Assembly (NCBI RefSeq): GCF_024171735.1
Contig: NZ_JAMTCH010000005.1
Span: forward strand, 124,001 to 188,000
DNA from: Prauserella alba
GTDB lineage: Bacteria > Actinomycetota > Actinomycetes > Mycobacteriales > Pseudonocardiaceae
DNA length: 64,000 nt
Direction of reading: 5' to 3'
Both the position numbers and the translations under genes were made by a program. Under the pieces are notes generated by a model. The model was given only the letters and a program-made list of their open reading frames with translations. It was not told the origin of the DNA and ran no database searches. Shown here in pieces: positions 43,618 through 51,453 of the stretch (positions are counted from its first letter, which is position 1; each line of letters begins with the position of its first letter).

Positions 43618-44772
43618 ATGGATCTGACCCCGAAGCCCCAGGACCGTTTCGCCTTCGGGCTGTGGACGATCGGCTGGCGGGCCGACGACCCGTTCGGCGC
43701 CCCGACCCGCGAACGCCTCGACCCCGTGGAGGCGGTGAACGGACTGGCCGAGATCGGCGCGTACGGGATCACGTTCCACGACGACGACCTGATCCCGTTC
43801 GGCACGCAGGCTGCGGAACGCACCGCGATCATCGAGCGGTTCCGCAAAGCGCTGGCGGAGACGGGCCTGGTCGTGCCGACCGCGACGACCAACCTGTTCG
43901 GGCACCCGGTGTTCAAGGACGGCGCGCTGACAGCCAAGGACCGGGACGTGCGGCGCTTCGCCCTGCGCAAGGTGGCGCGCAACATCGACCTCGCCGCCGA
44001 ACTGGGCGCGCAGACCTACGTGTTCTGGGGCGGCCGCGAGGGTTCTGAGGCCGAAGCCGCCTACGATCCGACCGCGGCCCTGGAACGCTACCGCGAGGGT
44101 CTCAACGCGCTGACGCACTACGTCAAGGAGCAGGGCTACCAGCTGCGGTTCGCCGTGGAACCCAAGCCGAACGAGCCGCGCGGCGACATCCTGCTCCCGA
44201 CCATCGGGCACGCCCTGGCGTTCATTCAGACGCTGGATCATCCCGACATGGTCGGGGTCAATCCCGAGGTCGGCCACGAGCAGATGGCCGGGCTCAACGC
44301 CGTGCACGGTTACGCCCAGGCGCTGTGGCAGGGCAAGCTGTTCCACATCGACCTCAACGGCCAGCACGGTCCGCGTTACGACCAGGACCTCGTGTTCGGG
44401 CACGGCGACCTGATCAACGCGTTCTTCCTCGTCGACCTGCTGGAGAACGGCGGCTACGACGGTCCCCGCCACTTCGACTACAAGCCGCTGCGCACCGAGG
44501 ACAAGGCCGGCGTGTGGGACAGCGCGCGTGCCAACATGCGCACCTACCTGATCCTGCGCGAGCGAGCGCGGCAGTTCCGCGAGGACCCCGAGGTCGCCGA
44601 GGCGCGCAAGGCCGCCCGTCTGGACCAACTGTCGGTGTCCACTCTGGACAAGGGCGAGACGGTCACCAGCGTCCTCTCCGAGGAACTCGACGTGGACGAG
44701 GCCGCCGAGCGGGGGGCGGCCAACGCGCGCCTGCAACAGTTGGCCGTCGAACACCTCATGGGAGCGCGCTGA
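43618..44772 (+). CDS. xylA: Xylose isomerase
   Basis: 384 residues, the usual length of class I actinobacterial xylose/glucose isomerases. It interconverts D-xylose and D-xylulose. Visible are the catalytic His in [12 protein letters not shown] (near residue 54), the WGGREGSE loop, the metal ligands in [10 protein letters not shown], the [12 protein letters not shown] segment and [28 protein letters not shown] lies upstream of the ATG, 44 bases after the porter gene. The xylulokinase gene begins two bases beyond its stop. Confidence 0.97.
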   Translation: MDLTPKPQDRFAFGLWTIGWRADDPFGAPTRERLDPVEAVNGLAEIGAYGITFHDDDLIPFGTQAAERTAIIERFRKALAETGLVVPTATTNLFGHPVFKDGALTAKDRDVRRFALRKVARNIDLAAELGAQTYVFWGGREGSEAEAAYDPTAALERYREGLNALTHYVKEQGYQLRFAVEPKPNEPRGDILLPTIGHALAFIQTLDHPDMVGVNPEVGHEQMAGLNAVHGYAQALWQGKLFHIDLNGQHGPRYDQDLVFGHGDLINAFFLVDLLENGGYDGPRHFDYKPLRTEDKAGVWDSARANMRTYLILRERARQFREDPEVAEARKAARLDQLSVSTLDKGETVTSVLSEELDVDEAAERGAANARLQQLAVEHLMGAR

Positions 44773-44774
44773 CC

Positions 44775-46172
44775 ATGCCCCTCGTCGCGGGTGTCGATTC
44801 GTCGACGCAATCCTGCAAAGTGGTCGTGCGTGACGCCGACACCGGTGCGCCGGTGCGTGACGGCCAGGCCGAGCATCCCTCCGGAACCCAGGTCGATCCC
44901 CGGCACTGGTGGACGGCACTACACACCGCCGTCGACCGGGCCGGGGGCCTCGACGACGTCGCCGCGGTGTCGGTGGCCGGCCAGCAACACGGGCTGGTCT
45001 GCCTCGACGAGGACGGCGAGATCGTGCGCACGGCGTCGCTGTGGAACGACCTCGCCCCCGCCGCGGCGGCCGACGAACTCACCGCCGAGCTCGGCCCGCA
45101 GCAGTGGGCCGAGGCGGTCGGGAGCGTGCCGCGGGCCTCGTTCACCGTGGCCAAACTGCGGTGGCTGGCCGAGTTCGACCCCGATTCGGCTGCGCGCACC
45201 GCGGCGGTGTGCCTGCCGCACGACTACCTGACGTGGCGGTTGGCGGGCAGCGGCGATCCCGCCCGCGTCACCACCGACCGGGGAGACGCCTCCGGGACCG
45301 GGTACTGGTCGCCCCGCTCGAGCCGTTACCGCGAGGACCTGGTCGAGCGCGCGTTCGGCTCGGTGCCGCACCTGCCACGGGTGTGCGGACCGGCCGAACC
45401 GGTGGCCACCACCGCAGGCGGTCTCACCCTTGGACCGGGCACCGGCGACAACATGGGCGCGGCCCTGGGGCTGGGTATCGGACCCGGCGACGTCGTGGTC
45501 TCGCTCGGCACCTCCGGCACGGTCTTCGCCGTCGGGAGGCAGCCCGTCTCCGACCCGGCCGGGGACATCGCCGGCTTCTGCGACGCCACGGGCCGGTTCC
45601 TGCCGCTGGTGTGCACCCTCAACGCAGCGCGCGTACTCAGCAGCACCGCGGCGATGCTCGGTACCGATCTCGACGGGCTGAACCGGCTCGCCGGGCAGGC
45701 CGAGCCCGGTGCCGGCGGCCTGACGCTGTTGCCTTACCTCGAGGGCGAGCGCACCCCGAACCTCCCGGACGCTGCGGGCACGATCACGGGGCTGCGCACG
45801 ACCAACATGACGCCGGCCAACCTGGCTCGGGCCGCGGTGGAGGGCATGCTCTGCGGGCTGGCCGATGGTCTGGACCGGCTGCGTGAGTACGGGGTGGCGA
45901 TCAACCGCGTGCTGCTGACCGGCGGTGCCGCCCGCTCGCCGGCGGTGCAGCAGGCAGCCCCCGCCCTGTTCGACGCCGACGTGGAAGTCCCCACAGTGGA
46001 CGAATACGTCGCCATCGGCGCCGCACGGCAAGCAGCCTGGACCCTGTCCGGTGCCCAGGAGCCGCCGCACTGGGACGTCGTTCGCACCCGCCTGCCTGCG
46101 GGCGATCCGGCGGCGGTGCGACCGGCACGCGAGTCCTACCGGAAGGCACGCGAACGGATGCACTCGGTCTGA
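44775..46172 (+). CDS. xylB: Xylulokinase
   Basis: 465 residues. FGGY-family sugar kinase that phosphorylates D-xylulose to xylulose-5-phosphate for the pentose phosphate pathway. N-terminal [15 protein letters not shown] is the phosphate-1 motif. [13 protein letters not shown] gives the substrate-binding His. [37 protein letters not shown] and [13 protein letters not shown] complete the actin-like ATPase core. It is last in the xylose operon, tightly spaced after xylA. Confidence 0.96.
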   Translation: MPLVAGVDSSTQSCKVVVRDADTGAPVRDGQAEHPSGTQVDPRHWWTALHTAVDRAGGLDDVAAVSVAGQQHGLVCLDEDGEIVRTASLWNDLAPAAAADELTAELGPQQWAEAVGSVPRASFTVAKLRWLAEFDPDSAARTAAVCLPHDYLTWRLAGSGDPARVTTDRGDASGTGYWSPRSSRYREDLVERAFGSVPHLPRVCGPAEPVATTAGGLTLGPGTGDNMGAALGLGIGPGDVVVSLGTSGTVFAVGRQPVSDPAGDIAGFCDATGRFLPLVCTLNAARVLSSTAAMLGTDLDGLNRLAGQAEPGAGGLTLLPYLEGERTPNLPDAAGTITGLRTTNMTPANLARAAVEGMLCGLADGLDRLREYGVAINRVLLTGGAARSPAVQQAAPALFDADVEVPTVDEYVAIGAARQAAWTLSGAQEPPHWDVVRTRLPAGDPAAVRPARESYRKARERMHSV

Positions 46173-46247
46173 GCCGAGGTACTCGTCCGGCGCCGACAGA
46201 AACGCGGGCGTGGCGGGCGTGAGGAGCGAAGCCGCTGCCGGGAACGT

Positions 46248-46655
46248 TCAGTCGGCGGGAACCCACGTGATGCTGGTGGGGCGCTGATGGGTGCGGAGGA
46301 ACTCTTCCAGCGCGGTGAGCATGTCGGGGAGCGGGACCTCCGCCCCGGGCGGTAGGTACGAAGGGTGCAGACCGGCCAGCTGGTAGTCGACTTCGTCCTC
46401 GTTGGTGCCGCCTGCCGGGACGTACTGGCCGTCGCGCTGACCGAAAGTCAGGGCAGCGACACCGGGTGCCGTGCTGACACCGAATTCGAGTTCGACGTGG
46501 TCTTCGTGGCGCACGTCGGTCGGTCCGGCCGCGACGACCCAGAAGTGGGCGGCCTCCAGATCTCCTGCAGCGAACTCGCGAACTCGGTCAATGAACCGGC
46601 TCACGTCGGGCACGTCATCGACACGGAAGCCCGTCAGGTCGAGGAGGTTGGTCAT
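46248..46655 (-). CDS. Imm1-family immunity protein
   Basis: 135 residues. The C-terminal third (DYQLAGLHPSYLPPGAEVPLPDMLTALEEFLRTHQRPTSITW) closely fits Imm1, a family of cytosolic immunity proteins found in actinobacteria beside deaminase toxins. The N-terminal half has a short sheet region with acidic patches. The ATG overlaps the toxin-domain stop as ATGA, so toxin and immunity protein would be produced together, as expected. Presumed role: bind and neutralise the adjacent SCP1.201/DddA-like deaminase. Confidence 0.82.
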   Translation of the reverse strand: MTNLLDLTGFRVDDVPDVSRFIDRVREFAAGDLEAAHFWVVAAGPTDVRHEDHVELEFGVSTAPGVAALTFGQRDGQYVPAGGTNEDEVDYQLAGLHPSYLPPGAEVPLPDMLTALEEFLRTHQRPTSITWVPAD

Positions 46656-47401
46656 GAGGCTGTCCCCTTGTAGATGCGCTTGAATGGCTTGCCGTCGACG
46701 TCTGTGCCGAGCACGGTCAGCGAAAACCCCGTCGGGAGGATAGCCGGCAGGTATGCATGACAGCCGCCCGTCGCGCCGGGTTCGGACCCGCAGGGAGCGT
46801 GGTTCAGGGTGAGCTTCCCGTGTCGTTCCCCAAGTTTGATCATCATCGTGGCTGTCTTCATTTCAACGTGGTGGGCCAGTCGGCGTGTGACAGCATCCGG
46901 AATATCTCGCTTGCGCAGCGCATCCCGTGCCTCGGCGGTCCACGGGTCGTCACGGTTGGGCGTGATGTGTCCGAGCGCGCGGCCGCCGAGTTCGGGGTAG
47001 GCGACGACGCGAGGATTGCGCTCGCCTCGGCGCACTCGGCGTGGGAGGTTCTCATGGACAGGGGCAGCTTCGGCCGGATATCGGTCGCCGTGGGGGTTTC
47101 GGTATTCGTCGTGCGTAGTCGAAGGTGGCGGCGTGCTCGGCTGGCTGTTCTCAGTCTTGAAATCGCTGCAACGTGGCGTCGACGCCCTCCTTGAGCCGCG
47201 CCACCGCTCCCATCGCTGTTCCCAGGGCGTCCGTGGCCTGAGCTGCTTGGCTGTGGAGTATGGTGCCTGCCTCGGTGTTGCCGAGCGCGGCCAGGAGTTG
47301 GTGCACGATGCCGTCCACTTCTTGGGTCTGGGCGTGGATGCCGCCTTGGATCTCGTGGCATCTGCCTGACGCCGTGTGCAGCGCTGCCAGGGTTTCTTCA
47401 T
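46652..47401 (-). CDS. DddA-like (SCP1.201-type) deaminase toxin domain, frame-shifted from its N-terminal domain
   Basis: Meaningful sequence starts at about 47160 with a Pro/Ser/Thr linker (TENSQPSTPPPSTTHDEY) and continues to the deaminase domain. Zinc-dependent cytidine-deaminase signatures are HHVEMKTATMMIK (H-x-E) and NHAPCG...GGC (two Cys ligands), then YLPAILPTGFSLTVLGTDVDGKPFKRIYKG. These match the SCP1.201 family, whose founding toxin DddA deaminates cytosine in double-stranded DNA. The upstream ~80 codons of this frame are antisense-looking and overlap the helical ORF at 47151-47411, which joins this linker if one base is skipped. No start codon with a ribosome site is evident near the linker. 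Catalytic residues are intact. It may be frameshifted, a split gene, or affected by sequence error. Confidence 0.75.
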   Translation of the reverse strand: MKKPWQRCTRRQADATRSKAASTPRPKKWTASCTNSWPRSATPRQAPYSTAKQLRPRTPWEQRWERWRGSRRASTPRCSDFKTENSQPSTPPPSTTHDEYRNPHGDRYPAEAAPVHENLPRRVRRGERNPRVVAYPELGGRALGHITPNRDDPWTAEARDALRKRDIPDAVTRRLAHHVEMKTATMMIKLGERHGKLTLNHAPCGSEPGATGGCHAYLPAILPTGFSLTVLGTDVDGKPFKRIYKGTAS

Positions 47402-47411
47402 GGGAGGCCAT
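47151..47411 (-). CDS. Helical N-terminal domain of the deaminase toxin (separate ORF as sequenced)
   Basis: 86 residues with AAAGGA six bases before the ATG. It is all-helical and rich in Ala, Gln, Glu and His (MASHEETLAALHTASGRCHEIQ...VARLKEGVDATLQRFQD), like the small coiled N-terminal domains that precede deaminases in actinobacterial polymorphic toxins. These are broadly comparable to WXG/LXG-type helical export or dimer modules, although no WXG motif is present. It ends at a TGA exactly where the Pro-rich linker of the toxin begins in the +1 frame. It overlaps the upstream gene by 14 bases, so it belongs to the same operon. Confidence 0.7.
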   Translation of the reverse strand: MASHEETLAALHTASGRCHEIQGGIHAQTQEVDGIVHQLLAALGNTEAGTILHSQAAQATDALGTAMGAVARLKEGVDATLQRFQD

Positions 47412-47775
47412 CGCTGTCCTTTCTTCGGATTTCGTCGTGGTCGTGGTATTCGCCGAGGGTTGCGGCGAGGGCTGTTTTGATTCCGTTGATCTGGACCTGC
47501 ATTTGGTGGAGGGTTCGTTCGATCGCCTCCAGCCGTGCTGTCGGCAGGCCGGGGTCCCGGGTGCCCTGGGGTGACCTGCTCAGGCAGCGTTCACAGGGCA
47601 TGCCCGTGGGGTTGTCGAGCCGTTCCAGTTGGCCTGGTCCGAACGACGCGCCGCACAGGGCGGTGATCCGCCGTGGGGGTGCCGAGGAGGCGGGGATCGG
47701 GAACACGTGACTGACGCGCTGGGACTCGTTCTCCAGGCCGGGAATTGGCCGCGCGAGCATCACGCCGTCCGTCAT
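47398..47775 (-). CDS. Small Cys-motif protein with C-terminal coiled coil, toxin-operon accessory
   Basis: 125 residues from the ATG at 47775, with GGAGG eight bases upstream. The middle contains TALCGASFGPGQLERLDNPTGMPCERCL, a plausible metal-binding ribbon with Cys at both ends. The C-terminal ~50 residues form an amphipathic helix (LEAIERTLHQMQVQINGIKTALAATLGEYH). Its ATG overlaps the preceding gene's stop (ATGA), and its end overlaps the toxin N-terminal ORF. I do not recognise a family. Operon position suggests a regulator, chaperone or adaptor for the toxin module. Confidence 0.65.
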   Translation of the reverse strand: MTDGVMLARPIPGLENESQRVSHVFPIPASSAPPRRITALCGASFGPGQLERLDNPTGMPCERCLSRSPQGTRDPGLPTARLEAIERTLHQMQVQINGIKTALAATLGEYHDHDEIRRKDSDGLP

Positions 47776-48212
47776 TGGCCTGCCTCCGTCCCGTGGAGTC
47801 CGGTGGGCGCGAGCGCGGAGGGGGTGGGCAGCTCGCTCCCACCGGGGTCGGGTTCCGGCCGCGGGGCGCGCCCCGGGCGGGGGTAGGACGGGGCCCCGGC
47901 CGGAGGGCGGATGGCACGGGCCAGCAAGCGGCGCACGATCCCGGGTCGGCCGGAGTGCTTGTCGCGCCAAGGCGAGTTGCGGTCTTCCTGGCCGTTGAGC
48001 ACCGCACGGCACCTCGAACAGCGCGGACCGTTCGGCAGGATCGCTGCCGATGCCGTGACGGTGTGGCCGCAGACGGCGCGATACTCGCCTGCTCCACGAG
48101 CACGGCCCGCAGCGAAGGCCTCGTCCTCGACCGCGTGGTCCTTGCCGTCCGCTGAGCAGAGAAACCATGTGGTGAAGAGCTTCCGGCGAGTGGCCGCCTC
48201 TGCAGCTGTCAT
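47772..48212 (-). CDS. Cys-rich zinc-ribbon-like small protein, first gene of toxin operon
   Basis: 146 residues. N-terminal half: WFLCSADGKDHAV, EYRAVCGHTVTASAAILPNGPRCSRCRAVL, giving four Cys plus His in an arrangement compatible with a zinc ribbon. The C-terminal half is Pro/Arg-rich and probably disordered. No enzyme motif is visible. It begins the operon that runs through the second Cys-motif protein to the toxin and Imm1, with a CTAG palindrome 81 bases upstream. The two Cys proteins share the idea of a ribbon but little sequence. Function unknown. Confidence 0.6.
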   Translation of the reverse strand: MTAAEAATRRKLFTTWFLCSADGKDHAVEDEAFAAGRARGAGEYRAVCGHTVTASAAILPNGPRCSRCRAVLNGQEDRNSPWRDKHSGRPGIVRRLLARAIRPPAGAPSYPRPGRAPRPEPDPGGSELPTPSALAPTGLHGTEAGQ

Positions 48213-48292
48213 AGGAATCGGTCCGTTACGGGTTTTGGTGTGAGCGGGCGCTGCCGACGTATCGGCGCCACCCGCAGGGTCGCTACTACTGT

Positions 48293-48306
48293 TCTAGACG
48301 TCTAGA
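48293..48306. promoter_or_regulatory. Perfect 14-bp palindrome upstream of toxin operon (likely GntR operator)
   Basis: TCTAGACGTCTAGA is fully symmetric and lies in the 140 bases between the GntR gene end (48353) and the operon start (48212). On the minus strand it is flanked by TTGCAA upstream, and its end reads TAGAAC, so it would overlap a promoter core. The same CTAGAACA octamer occurs in front of the GntR gene itself, which supports recognition by that regulator. Confidence 0.65.
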
Positions 48307-48352
48307 GGAGTTGCAAGCCGGCTTATGTGAGTGGTTGCTTTTGCGAACACCC

Positions 48353-49132
48353 TTACTGCGCCGGGACGTCGTATTCGAGTAAGTAGGCGGGTGCGACCTT
48401 CACCGTGTCGCATACCTCTACGGCGAGGTCGTTGACGTCGTAGGCGGTTCTGACAACGGTCAGCACAGGGATGCCCGGTCCGATCTCTAGTGCTGTTCGC
48501 TCGTCCGGCGTTGGCATTCGGGCGCCGACCTCCTCGCTGAAGCGGGCGAGCGTGTGCCCTGCCTCTTCGAGACGCGCGTAGATTCCGCCGGGGCCAGGGT
48601 CAGGTTCCTCGATCGGTGTTCCATCGGCGATCGCGATCGGTAGATACGACGTCGCGACCTCTACGGGACGTCCGTTCGCCAGGTAGCGGCGGTCACGGAC
48701 CAGGACCTCGTCTCCAGCTGGCAGGCGCAGCCGTTCCGCGATGGTTTCGGTGGCGGTTGTCCGGGAGATCTCGATCCGGTCGACGCCCGGTTGATAGCCG
48801 GCCTTGTCGGCTTCGGCGATGAAAGCGGCCTTTCCGGCATCGCGGTGTCTGCGGGCGAAGCGGTCGGACGCGAGCCGTCGCACCGGCGGCATCGGCCGGA
48901 CGAATACGCCCCGACCGTGTTCGGGAATGACGAGGCCTTCGCCGCGGAGCTCTTGTATCGCCTGCCGGGCTGTCATGCGAGCCACGCCGAAGTTCTCCAT
49001 CAACGCTGCTTCGGACGGCAGTCTGGCCCCGGGTTCGAGAGTGCCGGACTCGATCGCCGAACGCAGCATGCCCGCGATCTGCTGGTATGGCGGTCGCGGA
49101 TCGGATCGGTCGATGTCGCCAAGTTGCACCAT
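48353..49132 (-). CDS. GntR-family transcriptional regulator (UTRA/HutC type)
   Basis: 259 residues from the ATG at 49132 with GGAGAG upstream. N-terminal GntR winged helix: PPYQQIAGMLRSAIESGTLEPGARLPSEAALMENFGVARMTARQAIQELRGEGLVIPEHGRGVFVRP. The C-terminal UTRA ligand domain shows ERLRLPAGDEVLVRDRRYLANGRPVEVATSYLP and GIPVLTVVRTAYD. This class binds small effectors and often autoregulates. It is transcribed in the same direction as the downstream deaminase/Imm1 operon, and both promoters carry CTAG-rich sites, so it is the probable regulator of that operon. Confidence 0.9.
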   Translation of the reverse strand: MVQLGDIDRSDPRPPYQQIAGMLRSAIESGTLEPGARLPSEAALMENFGVARMTARQAIQELRGEGLVIPEHGRGVFVRPMPPVRRLASDRFARRHRDAGKAAFIAEADKAGYQPGVDRIEISRTTATETIAERLRLPAGDEVLVRDRRYLANGRPVEVATSYLPIAIADGTPIEEPDPGPGGIYARLEEAGHTLARFSEEVGARMPTPDERTALEIGPGIPVLTVVRTAYDVNDLAVEVCDTVKVAPAYLLEYDVPAQ

Positions 49133-49150
49133 GGCGGCTCTCCTGCAGGC

Positions 49151-49170
49151 GTCTAGGTGTGTTCTAGTCT
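49151..49170. promoter_or_regulatory. CTAG-rich site in the GntR/Nudix divergent region
   Basis: GTCTAGGTGTGTTCTAGTCT holds two TCTAG cores ten bases apart. On the minus strand it reads ACTAGAACACACCTAGAC, sharing CTAGAACA with the palindrome at 48293-48306. It lies 19-38 bases upstream of the GntR start, consistent with autoregulation. Confidence 0.5.
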
Positions 49171-49226
49171 GGCACACGGTCGGACGAACCATGAATAGCT
49201 GCGCCGACGACAAGGCAGGACATGCG

Positions 49227-49658
49227 ATGGGTGAGATGCCGAAGCACTCGGTCAGCGTCGCCGGCATCGTCGTCGATTCCGACGACCGCGTCCTCGTGAT
49301 CCGTCGCCGCGACAACGGGCGCTGGGAGATGCCCGGCGGCGTGCTCGAGCTGGGTGAGGCGTTCGAGGACGGCGTGCGTCGCGAGGTCGCCGAGGAAACC
49401 GGCATGACGGTCGAGGTGGAACGGCTGACCGGCGTCTACAAGAACCTCAGTCGCGGCATCGTCGCGCTCGTGTTCCGGTGCAGCCCCGGCGGCGACCTCG
49501 TCGCGCAGACCGACGAGGCGCGCGAAGTCCGATGGATGAACCGGGACGAGGTCACCCGCTCCATGAGCCCGGCCTTCGCCGTCCGTGTCCACGACGCGTT
49601 CGACACGCAGCCGCACACGCGCGCGCACGACGGGGTGCAGCTCGTAGCGACGACGTAG
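49227..49658 (+). CDS. Nudix hydrolase
   Basis: 143 residues from the ATG at 49227 with AGGA six bases upstream; an ATG at 49191 has no such site. The Nudix box is GGVLELGEAFEDGVRREVAEETGM, a full G-x5-E-x7-REVxEExG match, after VAGIVVDSDDRVLVIRRRDNGRWEMP. It hydrolyses a nucleoside diphosphate linked to another group, but substrate class cannot be told. It is divergent from the GntR gene and shares its regulatory region, so regulation by GntR is possible. Confidence 0.9.
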   Translation: MGEMPKHSVSVAGIVVDSDDRVLVIRRRDNGRWEMPGGVLELGEAFEDGVRREVAEETGMTVEVERLTGVYKNLSRGIVALVFRCSPGGDLVAQTDEAREVRWMNRDEVTRSMSPAFAVRVHDAFDTQPHTRAHDGVQLVATT

Positions 49659-49747
49659 TGACCGCGAGTCGCAACACGCGCCCCTGAAAGCACAACACGG
49701 TCTCCTGAATGCAGAACACGCGGTGCTGAGTGCAGGACACGCGGGGC

Positions 49748-51286
49748 TTATCGGTCGTGGTCGCCGACGGCGAGGGTGATCAGCATCGCGAGGCGTTTGC
49801 GTGGTTCGTCGAGGCGCAGGTCGGCGAGTTCGGACATCTTGCGCAGGCGGTTTCGGACGGTGTTGGGGTGGACGTCGAGGTGGCCTGCCGCGGCGTTCAG
49901 GTCGCCCTGCGCTTCGAGCCACGCCTGGAGCGTGAACAGCAACCGGGTCCCGTGCGCATCGTCGTGCCGGGCGAGGTGCGCGAGCGGACCGCGCGAGGGC
50001 ATTCGTCCCGCCGTGGCCGCGGTTCGGAGGCGCTGGAGCAGGATCTCGTCCCACGCCTCGTCGTAGCAGACGGGCTCACCGTCGGCCCGCGCCGCGTGCA
50101 GGGCGAGGCTTTCGTCGGCCTCCTGCCTGCTCGCCGGGAGCTCGCCGGGTTCGGCGGGGCCGCCGACACCCGCGGCCAGACTGGCGTGGCGGGGCAGGCC
50201 CTGCGCGAGCTCGTGCAACCAGTTGAGCGCGGGCGCGGGATCGTCGTCGCAGGGAAGCACCGTGTATACGGTGTTGCCGAACAACGTCGTCCTGCCGGGG
50301 CGTGACCAGCCGAAACCGGTGGTGGCCCGTTCGAACGCCAGCAGGATCGCGGCGTTGCGCTCGGCCGCCGTGTGCGCCTGCAGCGCGATGACGCGGTGCC
50401 GCCGGGGCGGAAGGCCGAGTTTGCCGATGACGGCGGCCGCATCCGGCGTGCCCTCCAGCAGCTCGATCACCAGTTCCGACTCGACCTGCCGTTCCAGGTC
50501 GGCGCTCACCCGGGAGCGCAGCAGATGCAGCGCCACCGTGTGGGCGCCGTCGGCGAGCACGCGCGTGCGGATCGGATCGAGCGGGCCGTCGCACGTGACC
50601 CACAGCGACCCCAGGAGCTCGCGGCCCGCACGCACCGCGACCACGGTCCGGTCCTGCAGGCCGTGTTCCGGGGCGCCGGTGACGTGAAGCGGTTCGTCGG
50701 ACATCGCCAGATGCGTGAACACGCCGCGCTCGTCGAAGAGGGTCCGCACCCGTTCGGGCACCCGCCTGCCGAGGATGGTGTCGAGCCGGGCCGGGTCGGT
50801 GTCGTGCTGGACGCTCGAGTAAGCCATGACGCGGGAGAGCTGATCCTCGATCGTCACCGGAGCGCCGACACCTGCCGCGATGCTGTCGGCGAGGGTGAAC
50901 AGGTCGCTCGGCCCGCGGCCCGACTCCGTTTCCCGTCCTTCCAGCACCAGGCCGTACACGACGCCCGCCACCTGGCTCCACGACACTTCCGAGGGTACCA
51001 GCAGCAGGCAGGTTCCGGCGGCGCGCGCGGCTGCCGCGACGTCGTCGTCGAGTTCGCCGTCTTGCCTGATCAGCACGGCCCTGGCCTGCGCGGCGAGCCC
51101 CAGTTCGAGTGCCCTGGCGGCGTCGGGTACACCGACCGCGAGCAGCGCGTCGCCCAGGACGGGACCGTCGCCCGCCGGATCGTGCATCGCCACGCTGTGC
51201 AGCTCGGCGTCCCTGTTCCGGTTGTGGCCCGCGGCCCGCACGTCGTAGCCGCCCAGCACGTTGATGAGGCGATCCAGCCTGACCAT
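49748..51286 (-). CDS. PucR-family transcriptional regulator
   Basis: 512 residues from the ATG at 51286. N-terminal PucR-type sensing domain (about 1-140: MVRLDRLINVLGGYDVRAAG...), a middle GAF-like/GGDEF-like region (ITIEDQ-type: APVTIEDQLSRVMAYSS; LFGNTVYTVLPCDDD), and the C-terminal HTH (LLFTLQAWLEAQGDLNAAAGHLDVHPNTVRNRLRKMSEL). It is divergent from the D-amino-acid-dehydrogenase-like gene across 167 bases, the usual layout for a PucR protein controlling an adjacent amino-acid or nitrogen catabolic gene. Confidence 0.9.
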   Translation of the reverse strand: MVRLDRLINVLGGYDVRAAGHNRNRDAELHSVAMHDPAGDGPVLGDALLAVGVPDAARALELGLAAQARAVLIRQDGELDDDVAAAARAAGTCLLLVPSEVSWSQVAGVVYGLVLEGRETESGRGPSDLFTLADSIAAGVGAPVTIEDQLSRVMAYSSVQHDTDPARLDTILGRRVPERVRTLFDERGVFTHLAMSDEPLHVTGAPEHGLQDRTVVAVRAGRELLGSLWVTCDGPLDPIRTRVLADGAHTVALHLLRSRVSADLERQVESELVIELLEGTPDAAAVIGKLGLPPRRHRVIALQAHTAAERNAAILLAFERATTGFGWSRPGRTTLFGNTVYTVLPCDDDPAPALNWLHELAQGLPRHASLAAGVGGPAEPGELPASRQEADESLALHAARADGEPVCYDEAWDEILLQRLRTAATAGRMPSRGPLAHLARHDDAHGTRLLFTLQAWLEAQGDLNAAAGHLDVHPNTVRNRLRKMSELADLRLDEPRKRLAMLITLAVGDHDR

Positions 51287-51453
51287 CCACGACCCGCCCT
51301 GCGCGAATCCGCCGGGACAGCGCCCGGATGAGCCGATCGTACGCTGGCCGATCGCCACAATCAGCACGCTTGCGACTGTGGAATTCGTACAACCCCGTGG
51401 TGTCCGGGCTCAGCCATGCTTACGGGCATCGGACCGGACACGGGAAGGTACGC

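Noticed and set aside
47160-47401. First ~80 codons of the deaminase frame as a genuine N-terminus
   Set aside because: This Arg/Trp/Pro-rich stretch is the off-frame shadow of the helical ORF at 47151-47411, which has the better start and composition.
46248-49132. Integrative element or prophage carrying the toxin module
   Set aside because: No integrase, excisionase, replication gene, tRNA-associated direct repeat or phage structural gene is visible nearby; a transferred island remains possible but unsupported.
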